Of a stretch of DNA of 64,000 bases, positions 17,661 to 27,456 are shown piece after piece. The stretch is from Thalassotalea sp. 273M-4 (GTDB lineage: Bacteria; Pseudomonadota; Gammaproteobacteria; Enterobacterales; Alteromonadaceae): the NCBI RefSeq assembly GCF_041410465.1, contig NZ_CP166961.1, positions 1,178,001 to 1,242,000 on the forward strand, given 5' to 3'. The position numbers and the translations under genes were made by a program. How positions within the stretch are numbered: the stretch's first letter is position 1; every line of letters begins with the position of its first letter. The notes beneath the pieces were generated by a model, which saw only the letters and a list, made by a program, of their open reading frames with translations, ran no database searches and was not told where the DNA came from.

Positions 17661-19088
17661 ATGAACAAAGTGTTACCCCAAATTATAATCGCAGCAACCT
17701 GCTTTTTTTACTTCTTTAGTGCCCCGTCCTACAGCCGTGATATCAAAACACAATTAACCCAAATCTACGCTATGACGGATAAACAGCAAGCCATTACGTC
17801 ATTACTAACGCTTCGAGATTCAAAGGCATTATCTGTTATGCAAGAACTTGAAGTTCTGCATCAAGTAGCAAAAAATTACCAAGTGTTAGGGCAACTCAAC
17901 CTAGCGCTAAGCATCGCTGAGCAAGCGCGGTTATTAGCCAATAAAGAGCGCCTAGCGGAACAGGAAGCCGAAACATACAAGCTTATCGGTGTGCTTAACT
18001 ATTTTAATGGTGATATCGATGCGTCGTTAGTCGCATATAAAAAGTCTTTGTCGTATTTTCAAACCGTAGATGAGCCGATAAAACAGGCAAATCTATTAAA
18101 CAACATAGGCTTGAGTTATGGTCGGCAGAATAAATACAGCGATGCCTTAACCGCCTTTGAAATAGCTGAGCCCTTGTATCAACAATACGGTAGTGTCCAA
18201 GATGTTCTCGACATTGCCTTTAATATTGCCGGTTTGTATTTGATTCTAAAACGAATGGATGTGGCTATTCCTAAGTTATTAGAGGTGGCAAGAAAACGAG
18301 AACAGATTGAAGATAGAGCCAGATTAGCCCTAGTTTACTCTGATTTGGGAATTGCCTATAAATATTCGCATCAGTTTGACTTAGCAGAAAAATATAACCT
18401 ACAAGCATATGAGTACTACGTTGCTGAAAAAGATGACTACAATATCGCCCTCAGCTTAAACAACTTATCTGGACTTTACAATGAAATTGGCGATGCTGAA
18501 AAAGCCGTAGAATATGGGCTGTTAGGGGTTGAGTATGGTATGAAGATAGATAATAGAGCAGCCCTTTCTGGCAGTCTTCATGATTTAGCTAAAGGACTGA
18601 TTCGCCTAGGCAAAGTCAGTGATGCCATCGAGTATGTTGAACGCTCTGATGCCTTAGCGAAAGAGCAAGAAAATCAAATTTTGCAAGCCAATAATGCCAG
18701 CCTATTTGCTCTTATCTATGCCCATCAAGGGCGTTATAATGAAGCCGTTAATGCCTTACATGATTTTGAGGTCAGCATTAACCGCATCAGTAACCATACC
18801 TTAAATACCGAATTAGCTCGCTTTAATACTGAGCGCTTAAATAAACAGCTAGAAGACTTGAAAAAAGACACTCAACTAAAGGACTTACAAGTAAAAAGAG
18901 CTGCCGTTCAACGTAACATCATACTGATAGGGGCAATTTTATTGGTCTTTGTCGTATTGGCGATTTATCGGATGACGGTAGAACGTAAAGTAAAAACCAA
19001 ACTGACAAAAAAAATGGCAAGGCAACAACAGAAAATTGAAGAGTTATCACAGCAGTTAAAAGAATACTCTCAATATCGCCCGATATAA
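17661..19088 (+). CDS. TPR-repeat membrane protein with cytoplasmic coiled coil
   Basis: A 475-aa protein: signal sequence (1-26, 'FFSAPSYSRD'), then about nine helical repeats of the tetratricopeptide type (residues about 60-390; for example 'ANLLNNIGLSYGRQNKYSDALTAFEIA' and 'ALVYSDLGIAYKYSHQFDLAEKYN'), one transmembrane helix (about 415-435) and a short basic coiled coil to the end. In related marine proteins such a periplasmic TPR sensor is followed by a GGDEF, kinase or DNA-binding domain; here the protein stops after some 40 residues. It may signal through a partner. No partner gene is adjacent, since the next gene codes for a VanZ-like protein. Confidence 0.75.
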   Translation: MNKVLPQIIIAATCFFYFFSAPSYSRDIKTQLTQIYAMTDKQQAITSLLTLRDSKALSVMQELEVLHQVAKNYQVLGQLNLALSIAEQARLLANKERLAEQEAETYKLIGVLNYFNGDIDASLVAYKKSLSYFQTVDEPIKQANLLNNIGLSYGRQNKYSDALTAFEIAEPLYQQYGSVQDVLDIAFNIAGLYLILKRMDVAIPKLLEVARKREQIEDRARLALVYSDLGIAYKYSHQFDLAEKYNLQAYEYYVAEKDDYNIALSLNNLSGLYNEIGDAEKAVEYGLLGVEYGMKIDNRAALSGSLHDLAKGLIRLGKVSDAIEYVERSDALAKEQENQILQANNASLFALIYAHQGRYNEAVNALHDFEVSINRISNHTLNTELARFNTERLNKQLEDLKKDTQLKDLQVKRAAVQRNIILIGAILLVFVVLAIYRMTVERKVKTKLTKKMARQQQKIEELSQQLKEYSQYRPI

Positions 19089-19257
19089 CCACTGAAATAA
19101 CAAAATCGGCAGCACTTTTAGTTGCGACTTAATGTATTGCAAGTGAGGTGATTTTAAGTGTTTTTATATCTAAGCCAGGTATGTATGATCTGCGCTTAAA
19201 GTGTTGGCGCAGAAAAATGTGTCACTTGATTGTTCCGTTTCTTATAGTGATAAAATT

Positions 19258-19599
19258 ATGCAGTTATTTTTTAGATGTTGTTTTGTATTTACCGTGCTAA
19301 GTGTGACCGCTTTGGCCTTAATGCCACTTGAAGGCACTATCGTGATAAAGGTGTGGGATAAATTAAATCATCTTGTCGCGTTTTCGGTATTAGCGGCCTT
19401 GTTGTATTTATCAAACTGGCTACGGGGCTGGCGCTATTTTACATTGTTACTTGGTTATGGGGTGTTAATTGAAGTGATGCAATCTTTTACCCCCCATAGA
19501 TTTTTCTCAATTGCCGATATCGCTGCCGACTTAGTGGGGATAGCGCTTGGTTTTATCGCAATAAAATGGCTAGTAGGTCGATGTCAGAAGGGGAATTAA
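19258..19599 (+). CDS. VanZ-like family membrane protein
   Basis: About 113 aa with four hydrophobic helices. It carries the VanZ-family signature: a 'WDKLNHLVAFSVLAALL' helix, an 'IEVMQSFTPHRFFSIADIAADLVG' segment and a final helix. The biochemical role of the family is unknown apart from low-level teicoplanin resistance in VanZ itself. ATG 19258 fits the family start. An in-frame GTG at 19201 would add 19 polar residues. It is closed by a terminator shared with the convergent dcp gene. Confidence 0.7.
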   Translation: MQLFFRCCFVFTVLSVTALALMPLEGTIVIKVWDKLNHLVAFSVLAALLYLSNWLRGWRYFTLLLGYGVLIEVMQSFTPHRFFSIADIAADLVGIALGFIAIKWLVGRCQKGN

Positions 19600-19654
19600 G
19601 ACTCTCCCTGTAAGTGTTAGCTCCCTGCGCTCACCTTCTTTGTTATTGTAAATA

Positions 19655-19684
19655 AAAAACCCCTTAGATCTCTAAGGGGTTTTT
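19655..19684. terminator. Bidirectional terminator between vanZ-like gene and dcp
   Basis: AAAAACCCCTTAGA (19655-19668) and its complement (19671-19684) form a strong stem with A/U runs on both sides, placed between two convergent genes. Confidence 0.88.
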
Positions 19685-19717
19685 AATGGCTAAAAGCGAC
19701 TGCTTAAGTTAAATAAC

Positions 19718-21877
19718 TTATTGAGTGTTACCTACTAATCCACGTCGCTCTAATAAATGAATTGGGTTTGGCTCTTTGCCACGAAAACGTTTGTACATTT
19801 CCATAGGGTCTTCTGTACCGCCACTTTCAAGTACATTTTCACGGTAACTGGTGGCCGTTGCTGGATCAAAAATACCTTTCTCTTTAAATACTTCCCAAGT
19901 GTCAGCATCAAAAATATTTGACCAGATGTAGCCGTAATAACCAGATGAGTACCCACCGGCAAAAATATGTGAGAAGTAGGTGGTGCGATAACGAGGGGCA
20001 ATTTCTTTTATTAACCCCATGTCGGCTAACGCATCGGCTTCAAACTTATCCGCATCTTGAACTTGGGTCGTTTCAAGTGTGTGCCATTTTAAATCCAATA
20101 GCGCCGCTGCCATGTATTCTGTGGTAGCAAAACCTTGGTTAAACTTGCCTGAGGCTTGAATTTTTTCAACCATTTCCATTGGAATAACTTCACCCGTTTC
20201 GTAGTGTCGAGCAAAGTTAGCCAGAACTTGTGGTTCTGTCATCCAGTTTTCCATTACCTGAGAAGGGTATTCAACGTAATCTCGTGGTAAAGCCGTACCT
20301 GTTAATGAACGGTAATAACCATCAGATAATAAGCCTTGAATAGCATGACCAAATTCATGGAATAAGGTAGAGGCTTGATCAAAGGTTAATAAGACGGGTT
20401 TACCGTCAACAGGTGCAGGGTAGTTTAATACGTTATAAATGATTGGCTTAACTTCTTCACCATACATTTTATGTTGCTTACGGAAAGAGCTCATCCAGGC
20501 ACCACCACGTTTTGATGGTCGAACATAAAAATCAGTCATGTACACACCAATGACCGAGCCATCACCGTCAATTACTTCATAGGTAGTCACATCTGGGTGA
20601 TATTTAGGTAAATCGTTACGTTCTTTAAAGGTAACACCCCAAAGTTGATTGGCAGTGTAAAATACCCCTTGCATGGTATTGTTAAGCTCAAAATAGGGTT
20701 TGGTTGCTTCTTCGTCTAAGTCGTATTTAGCTTTACGAACTTTCTCTGAAAAGTACCACCAATCCCAAGCTTCCAGTTTGTAATCTGCACCTTCGCTATC
20801 GGCGTATGCTTGCATATCAGCCACTTCTTGTTTCGCCCGAGCTAAAGATGCAGGCCATACTTTGTTTAATAAACCGTAAACATTTTCTGGTGTTTTGGCC
20901 ATGTTGTTTTCTAACACAAAATGGGCGTGGGTTTTATACCCCATTAATTGTGCACGTTGATAACGTAAAGAAGCAATTTCTGCTGCGATGGCTTTGTTGT
21001 CATTGGCATTGTCGTTATCGCCACGGTGAGTATAGGCATAGAATAGTTTTTCACGTAACTCACGGTTGGTCGAGTAGGTTAAAAACGGGTAAAAGCTAGG
21101 ACGATGAGTGGTAAATACCCACTTACCTTCTTTGCCACGTTCTTTCGCTGTTGCTTTAGCGGCTGCAATGATGCTGTCAGGTAAACCATCAAGATCTTTT
21201 TCATCTTCAATGATGAGCTCAAAATCATTGGTTTCATTCAATAAGTTTTCGCCAAATTGAATGCTTAATTTAGAGATTTGTTCATTAAGTTGACGTAATT
21301 CTGCCTTTTGCTCTGTGCTAAGGTTAGCGCCACCGCGAACAAAACCTTTGTAGGTGTTTTCTAGCAAGGTTTTTTGTTCGGTGTTTAACTCTAAACTGTC
21401 TTTGGCATCATAAACGGCTTTAACTCGTTTAAACAGGTCTTCATTTAGGTTGATGTCATCACTTAGTGCCGAAAACTTAGGCGCCATCTCTTTTGAAATA
21501 GCTTGCATTTCTGGTGATGACATTGAGCCAATCAATCCGTAGAACACATTTGCTACTTTATTAAGCAACTCACCGCTTTTTTCCATTGCTTCAATGGTGT
21601 TTGCAAACGTAGGTGCATCTGGATTATTGACAATGGCATCAATTTCGGCACGTTGCTCAGCAATGCCTTTGTCCATTGCCGGCTTGTAATGCTCAAGTTT
21701 AATTGATTCAAATGGCGCGATGCCAAACGGCGTGTCGTACTCTTGATAAAAAGGGTTGCTGTTTGTGACTGTTTGTACTTGTTCGGTAACGGCTGTTGTC
21801 GTTGTTTCTACTTGTTTTGGGCCACAACCAGCCAAAGCAATTGCTAAGGCAATTGGGGTAAGAGCGTAAGCTTTCAT
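19718..21877 (-). CDS. dcp: M3-family metallopeptidase, Dcp-type, lipoprotein
   Basis: A 719-aa zinc peptidase. The N-terminus is a lipoprotein signal ('LAIALAGC', Cys18), so it is likely anchored in the periplasm. The zinc site 'LFHEFGHAIQGLLS' (HExxH) is intact. The 'YPSQVMENW' region and 'KFNQGFATTEYMAAALLDLKWH' are typical of peptidyl-dipeptidase Dcp and oligopeptidase A. Dcp takes dipeptides off the C-terminus of peptides. I chose ATG 21877 over the TTG/GTG-like earlier start because AAGGAAG precedes it and the lipobox fits. Cytoplasmic E. coli Dcp lacks a signal; the marine lipoprotein form differs. Confidence 0.88.
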   Translation of the reverse strand: MKAYALTPIALAIALAGCGPKQVETTTTAVTEQVQTVTNSNPFYQEYDTPFGIAPFESIKLEHYKPAMDKGIAEQRAEIDAIVNNPDAPTFANTIEAMEKSGELLNKVANVFYGLIGSMSSPEMQAISKEMAPKFSALSDDINLNEDLFKRVKAVYDAKDSLELNTEQKTLLENTYKGFVRGGANLSTEQKAELRQLNEQISKLSIQFGENLLNETNDFELIIEDEKDLDGLPDSIIAAAKATAKERGKEGKWVFTTHRPSFYPFLTYSTNRELREKLFYAYTHRGDNDNANDNKAIAAEIASLRYQRAQLMGYKTHAHFVLENNMAKTPENVYGLLNKVWPASLARAKQEVADMQAYADSEGADYKLEAWDWWYFSEKVRKAKYDLDEEATKPYFELNNTMQGVFYTANQLWGVTFKERNDLPKYHPDVTTYEVIDGDGSVIGVYMTDFYVRPSKRGGAWMSSFRKQHKMYGEEVKPIIYNVLNYPAPVDGKPVLLTFDQASTLFHEFGHAIQGLLSDGYYRSLTGTALPRDYVEYPSQVMENWMTEPQVLANFARHYETGEVIPMEMVEKIQASGKFNQGFATTEYMAAALLDLKWHTLETTQVQDADKFEADALADMGLIKEIAPRYRTTYFSHIFAGGYSSGYYGYIWSNIFDADTWEVFKEKGIFDPATATSYRENVLESGGTEDPMEMYKRFRGKEPNPIHLLERRGLVGNTQ

Positions 21878-22192
21878 TAAATAAATCTTCCTTATCGTTT
21901 TTATAACCATTTTGGTCTTAAAATAATATTCACTATCGTTTTTATCCTATCACTGCGACTTTGTAAACGAATAGGGGGTAAGATGCCATTAATTTAGGGC
22001 AAGTAACAAATAATAAGGGACGTTTTGCAATGAAAAGGCTTTTTTCGTTATGAGTCGGTTGTTTGGGCTTCGCTTATCTTCTTTGTAGCCAATTTTTTAG
22101 CGCAAACAGCGAGACATCCTGCGAAAGCACGCAGCCCTAAACACATTATTTAAACCCTGTTGCGGCTGTAGCGATAGTAAATATCAACCTTG
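21878..22192. other. Intergenic region without a gene
   Basis: These 315 bases between dcp and the sensor kinase, both on the minus strand, hold no credible open frame and no strong hairpin. They presumably contain the dcp promoter. Confidence 0.5.
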
Positions 22193-25100
22193 TTAATCAG
22201 ACTTAATATTATTTAATGTTCTTAGAGCTTGTTCAAAGTCATACTCTTGGCTGTACGCTAGGGCTTGTTTCAATTGGGCAAAATAATCGGTTCGATACGC
22301 TAATAGTTCGGTTAACACGTCGATGGCTTGGGTGTCGTTTTGTGCTAACAATGCGGTTATGTGGTTGATTTTTTGCTCGAACTCTGTCGCTGTTATGCTC
22401 GCCATGGGATTGAATTCACCATCTTGGTGCTGGCTCTCTGATGCTTTATCTTTGGCCAAGGTCTCTGTTAACGAGACAACGAACTGTTCAAGTTGTTGTG
22501 CGATAGTTTCAACTAAAGGCAGTAGGGTTGATTTATCAATATTTTCAGCTTGTAACTTGGACTCTACAAGCGCACATTTATCGGCTAAGCCACTAGCGCC
22601 TAAATTTCCTAATAACCCTTTTAATGAATGCAATTCTCGTTCTAGGGTTTTAATGTCATCATCTGCTAACAGCTTTACGAGTATGGCCACTTTATGTTGC
22701 TGACGATGGGTAAATTTGGTCAACAGTGAACGATAAAGAATTTCATCACGATTTAATCGCGTGAGGGCGCCTTCAATGTCAATTCCTAGCTGCTTGAGGG
22801 CAACAAATAACTCAGAGCTATCTTGATTGATTTGAGTTACTTTGGCGATGGAAACCGTACTTGCTTGTCTATGTTCAGGTAGAAACTGTTGAATAACCTC
22901 ATACAACTCTTTGACGTCAATCGGTTTATTAATGTGATCATTCATCCCCGCAGCGATAGAAGCTTCTTTATCTCCGACCATGGCATTTGCCGTCATTGCA
23001 ATGATTGGAAGCTGGTCGAACTTGGTGTTACTGCGAATTTTTCGGGTGGCCGTTAGCCCATCCATTACGGGCATTTGAATGTCCATTAGCACCAAGTCAA
23101 ACGAATTTTGCGCAATCATCTCTATGGCGATTTGACCATTTTCGGCAATATGTATTTCTGCTCCAACCCGTTCAAGTAATGCGGTTGCTAACTCTTGGTT
23201 GGTCTCATTATCTTCAACCAGTAAGATGGTAACGCCCTTAAAAATCTCAGGGTTAACGTTGGCTAAATCGGTGGGTTTAACAATGCTTTTCACACCAAAC
23301 GCATTGGCAATAGCGTCTAATAACGTAGATGGGGTAAAGGGTTTGGTTAAAATAGCAGCAATATCTAACTGTTTTGATTGTTCAACAAGTTTTTCTCGCT
23401 CATAGGCACTGACCATAATAATGGCGGGGGCATTATTATGGCTATGCTGTTGTAAACGTGCGGTCATCTCTAGCCCATCCATTCCTGGCATTTTCCAGTC
23501 GACAATAATCAAATCGTATGGAATGTCGTCATAATCCAATAATGTCGATAACGCCTTTTGGGCTGAAATATTTATTTCAGCCAGATAGCCAAAGGATTCA
23601 ATATAGCTTTTAATAATTAATAAAGAGGCGGGGTTATCGTCAACAATAAGCACTTTAAGGGTTTTATCAGGTAACTCAAGAGGTGGTGATGCTCGTTCAA
23701 TGATTGGAAAGTCAATCTCAAACCAGAAAGTTGAACCTCGACCTACCGCAGACTCAACCCCAATTTTGCCGTCCATCAATTCCACCAGTTTTGCGCAAAT
23801 TGACAAACCTAAACCGGTGCCACCATAGTTTCGGGTGGTCGAACTGTCTGCTTGGGTAAATGGCTTAAACAAACTGGCTATTTGTTGGTCGGACATGCCA
23901 ATACCGGTATCTTTTACCTCAAAGTGAAGGTTAATGTGATCATTGTCTTGCTGTAATACGCGAATACCCAGTGATATCTCACCAACTTCAGTAAATTTGA
24001 CCGCATTATTGAGTAAATTAATCAGTATTTGCCCTAAGCGCAATGGGTCACCTTGAAGGTGTTCTGGAAGATTGGTGTCAAAGTCGAAAATTAATTCGAT
24101 ATTTTTTTCTCCGGCTTTAAGACTAATGATATTGGATATGTTCTCTAGTACGTCTTGGTATAGGTTAAATTCAATGTGTTCAATTTCCAGCTTTTGCGCT
24201 TCAATTTTAGAAAAGTCGAGTATGTCATTAATGATCCCAAGCAGTGCATGAGCAGAGGTTTTTATTTTACTAATATAGCGCTGCTGAAGAGCACTTAATT
24301 CGGACTCTAGAACCAAATGAGAAAAACCAATGATGGCATTCATTGGCGTACGAATTTCATGGCTCATATTGGCTAAGAAATCGGATTTTATTTGATTGGC
24401 ACGCTCAGCCTCTATTTTGGCTTCGTAAATGGCTTTGACATAAGCCTTGCGCTGTGACACATCGCGCAGTGACGCGACTACTTGTTTACCCGATGACATT
24501 TGAATCGGACTTAGGCTTACTTCGACCGGGATCTGACGATTATCTTTTGCCACCGCAGTAAGCTCAAGACCGCTACCCATAGGTCGGGAATGGTGTTCTT
24601 TAATAAAACTGTTTCGATAGTGGATGTGTTGCTGTCTGATTTCTTTGGGTACCAACACTTCTACGGGCTGACCGATAAGCTCTGCTGAGGTGTAGCCAAG
24701 TAACTTTTCGGCGGCGTCGTTTATTTCAACTATTTCGCCATCGGCTTTGGTCATAATCATCGCGTCAGGTGCGAAATTAAACATCTCTTTTGAATTGCGC
24801 AAGGCATTGTTCAGTTCAATTGAAATTTGTTTTTGGGTGCTGACATCGGTCAGGGTTCCAATTAATCGCACCTTATTTTTAATGTGAACGACTTTTCTTA
24901 AGTAAATAAAAGATTTTAATAGCCCTTTGTGATCAACAAATTCAATGTTACTTTTTCTTTTTCCACCGGTTTTTAAAAGCTCGGCATCTTCTTGGTTGAC
25001 CCTTTTTAACTCTGGAATAGAATCAAATAATGCAGCTCTATCGAGATGACAGTCGAGCTTTATGGGGCGTTCAAATAAGTGCATAAACGCAGCGTTAAAG

Positions 25101-27025
25101 TCGGTAAATTGAAAATCTTGGTCCATCACTAAAACAGGGCTTGGAATCGCATCAATTAACGCGGCTTGGTACTCTTTAATTTCACCAATGCTTTGCTCTC
25201 TAATGGTGGTTAAATATTGATAAATGGCGATGATAAAGCAAGAAATAAAAATTAATATTGAAACAATTAAAGCGGTATGGTTTTGATCTTGATGATAAAA
25301 AGCAGGTGCGGGCCAAAACGTGAGAATAAAATCATTATCTGCAATTGTCACCTTACTTTGAAATGCTCTTTCGGTGTTGAGCGCATCAAGTTGAACGTTG
25401 GATTTTGAAAGCGATGAAGCTTGGTGAAAATAACGAAAACCGGAATTTTCATCAACGATTTCCATGTGCAGTTTATTACCCTGCGATGTGGTCTTCATGG
25501 CGTTCGACACTAAGCTAGGTAAGTCGTAATAAACAATAAAATAGCCATTTAAGTCCTGAATATCGGTGATTTGATGGGCTTTTTGATAAGGACTTTTCAG
25601 GATAGGAACGATCACCACCCCCTTTGTTGCTGGTGAATAACCAGGAAATGAGCTATCGGGAACATAATGGCGAATACGGCTTAAATTGGGGGTTTGTATA
25701 AGGTGTTGATAAAATTGCTTATTGAACTGCAAATCAAAACCGACTTCTTTTTTGGCGTGGGCAAGGGGGTAGGTATACATAATGGGCAAATACTGAGGTT
25801 GATTTGCAACAGCGACCTTTTCTCCCCTTTCGATACCATATAATTCAATTTGAAATTCAAAATCCCGTTTGAGCGATTGTTCAAACCTTTCTCTATCATC
25901 AATGATTGGTGCCCAGATTATTTTTTTTACATCAGGGTGCGACTTAATAAACAAACCGGATAAAAGCATAAATTTATCTTTAAGGCGTTTACCTGGGGTG
26001 TCAAAGGTTATCAATTGAATGTTATTTAAAATCGCTAACAAAGAGTTGAAATCACTTTGTAAATTTACCGCTTGGCTTTGAGCTTCAGCTGTAAACCGCT
26101 CCAGTTCATTTTTTCTTTGCTCATAATCTAATAAGGTATAAAGGGTTACTGCGCTGATTGTACCGACAGAAAAAATTACCCAAGCAACGTATTTGCCAAA
26201 ACTTTGTGCTGTTTGCTTTTTCTGAGAAAAACCTAGATAAATGAGTGTAATAGCGCATAAACCACCGGTTATAAGGACGAATTGAGCAGACATCTTTGCT
26301 TGGGGAGTTGTTTCGACTAATGCGGTCAAAGCTTGCCATAATGCCGCGGTGATGGTGATGATTAAAATCAGTAATGGGTATTTGATAAAGTGACTGTTGA
26401 AGGCTGGATGATGGCTGTAAAAAAGAAAAAAAATGATGCCAATGAGAATAAACCCAAGACTGGTATTTAGCGCCATAGCAGTTAATTGATGCCAACCATA
26501 AGCTGTGGGAACACCGAATAAATAGCCTAAAAATGCGACAATCGATAGCGCTAAGATTAAAGCCGCAATAGATAACAACCAACGTAATTTTATAGCTGTA
26601 TTAAGGCTTGATTGAGCGAGCAATAACATCAGCCCTGACAGGGCAAAACACACGGCCGTATTGGGTGCCATGCGACCAGGGTGACTGACTAAGTCGGTTT
26701 TTATGTAGTGCTCCATCAATAGTTGGTCGATGCCCAAATCAACTTGAAAGAGGTATTGAGATAGCGTTAATAGACTAAAAAACAATAACAGCAATGAGAG
26801 CCATTTTTGCCCCCAAGTTATTTGCCTAATAGTACAAAGGGCTCCGACGGCAACAAGAAAGAAACAAACAGCGGTATTAAACTGCATTGGGGTTAAAGAC
26901 GGGTTTAAGCGAATGAGCAACTCATTTTGGGTGTACCAACCTAAAATAACACTTAAAGAAATCAACGCCACCAAAAAAATTAAAGTGGATAGCACCAAGG
27001 TTAGACCGTTTTTTAGCTGCGTCAT
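22193..27025 (-). CDS. Hybrid sensor histidine kinase with CHASE, PAS, two receivers and HPt
   Basis: A 1610-aa membrane kinase. The order is: about eight N-terminal transmembrane helices (8-300), a periplasmic CHASE-like sensor (about 325-570), one more helix, two PAS domains (about 610-860), HisKA with His889 ('[12 protein letters not shown]'), the ATPase domain ('LINLLNNAVKFTE', 'GTGLGLSI'), receiver 1 (Asp1176, 'IIVDWKMPGMDG'), receiver 2 (Asp1315, 'LVLMDIQMPVMDG') and a C-terminal HPt (His1466, 'LHSLKGLLG'). All phosphorelay residues are present, so it can carry out a full His-Asp-His relay. The final regulator and the ligand are unknown; CHASE domains bind small extracellular molecules. 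It is monocistronic, with no response regulator nearby. Confidence 0.88.
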   Translation of the reverse strand: MTQLKNGLTLVLSTLIFLVALISLSVILGWYTQNELLIRLNPSLTPMQFNTAVCFFLVAVGALCTIRQITWGQKWLSLLLLFFSLLTLSQYLFQVDLGIDQLLMEHYIKTDLVSHPGRMAPNTAVCFALSGLMLLLAQSSLNTAIKLRWLLSIAALILALSIVAFLGYLFGVPTAYGWHQLTAMALNTSLGFILIGIIFFLFYSHHPAFNSHFIKYPLLILIITITAALWQALTALVETTPQAKMSAQFVLITGGLCAITLIYLGFSQKKQTAQSFGKYVAWVIFSVGTISAVTLYTLLDYEQRKNELERFTAEAQSQAVNLQSDFNSLLAILNNIQLITFDTPGKRLKDKFMLLSGLFIKSHPDVKKIIWAPIIDDRERFEQSLKRDFEFQIELYGIERGEKVAVANQPQYLPIMYTYPLAHAKKEVGFDLQFNKQFYQHLIQTPNLSRIRHYVPDSSFPGYSPATKGVVIVPILKSPYQKAHQITDIQDLNGYFIVYYDLPSLVSNAMKTTSQGNKLHMEIVDENSGFRYFHQASSLSKSNVQLDALNTERAFQSKVTIADNDFILTFWPAPAFYHQDQNHTALIVSILIFISCFIIAIYQYLTTIREQSIGEIKEYQAALIDAIPSPVLVMDQDFQFTDFNAAFMHLFERPIKLDCHLDRAALFDSIPELKRVNQEDAELLKTGGKRKSNIEFVDHKGLLKSFIYLRKVVHIKNKVRLIGTLTDVSTQKQISIELNNALRNSKEMFNFAPDAMIMTKADGEIVEINDAAEKLLGYTSAELIGQPVEVLVPKEIRQQHIHYRNSFIKEHHSRPMGSGLELTAVAKDNRQIPVEVSLSPIQMSSGKQVVASLRDVSQRKAYVKAIYEAKIEAERANQIKSDFLANMSHEIRTPMNAIIGFSHLVLESELSALQQRYISKIKTSAHALLGIINDILDFSKIEAQKLEIEHIEFNLYQDVLENISNIISLKAGEKNIELIFDFDTNLPEHLQGDPLRLGQILINLLNNAVKFTEVGEISLGIRVLQQDNDHINLHFEVKDTGIGMSDQQIASLFKPFTQADSSTTRNYGGTGLGLSICAKLVELMDGKIGVESAVGRGSTFWFEIDFPIIERASPPLELPDKTLKVLIVDDNPASLLIIKSYIESFGYLAEINISAQKALSTLLDYDDIPYDLIIVDWKMPGMDGLEMTARLQQHSHNNAPAIIMVSAYEREKLVEQSKQLDIAAILTKPFTPSTLLDAIANAFGVKSIVKPTDLANVNPEIFKGVTILLVEDNETNQELATALLERVGAEIHIAENGQIAIEMIAQNSFDLVLMDIQMPVMDGLTATRKIRSNTKFDQLPIIAMTANAMVGDKEASIAAGMNDHINKPIDVKELYEVIQQFLPEHRQASTVSIAKVTQINQDSSELFVALKQLGIDIEGALTRLNRDEILYRSLLTKFTHRQQHKVAILVKLLADDDIKTLERELHSLKGLLGNLGASGLADKCALVESKLQAENIDKSTLLPLVETIAQQLEQFVVSLTETLAKDKASESQHQDGEFNPMASITATEFEQKINHITALLAQNDTQAIDVLTELLAYRTDYFAQLKQALAYSQEYDFEQALRTLNNIKSD

Positions 27026-27382
27026 CGAATACCTTTAAAAATTCTAGAGTAAAAAAGCGTTTTACTATGCATTGGGGATTGGTGTCAGCGAACGCTTTGG
27101 TGCATTGCCCTTGCTTCTTTTTAAATGTGTCTAATTTCGCCATTATTTGTGTATTTAAGATGGAGTACAAAAAATAGGCGCTTAGCTTTGTTAAATACTT
27201 ACTAGTATTGACCAAAATGCTAACTTATCAATGTTTTATCAAGTTAGATTTAAGTTTAAGCTTTTTCTATTTTAAGATATTTAGTGCGTAAATTTACCCG
27301 TGATTAAGACTTTTGCCTGTTTAATGAACAATAAATAAGAGGGTACAGCGCAATTTATCCGAAAAGGGGGGAATATAATGTG
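27026..27382. other. Divergent intergenic region
   Basis: The 357 bases between the sensor kinase start and the Pho box hold no credible gene. They must contain the kinase promoter on the minus strand. An open frame over 26922-27215 (minus) mostly overlaps the kinase and is a shadow. Confidence 0.5.
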
Positions 27383-27416
27383 CTGTAACAAAACTGTCAT
27401 AATAGTGTCTTATACT
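27383..27416 (+). promoter_or_regulatory. Pho box and -10 element of the pst operon
   Basis: Two CTGTNAN repeats, CTGTAAC (27383-27389) and CTGTCAT (27394-27400), are separated by AAAA, as in the PhoB box. A third weaker repeat, GTGTCTT, follows at 27405 in the same 11-base phase. A -10 hexamer TATACT (27411-27416) starts ten bases after the 18-bp box, the standard PhoB-activated spacing. This supports induction of pstC-A-B-phoU by phosphate limitation. Confidence 0.82.
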
Positions 27417-27456
27417 TTCTGCGTTTGATATTAAACCGGATTATTAAGGTTAAGAA

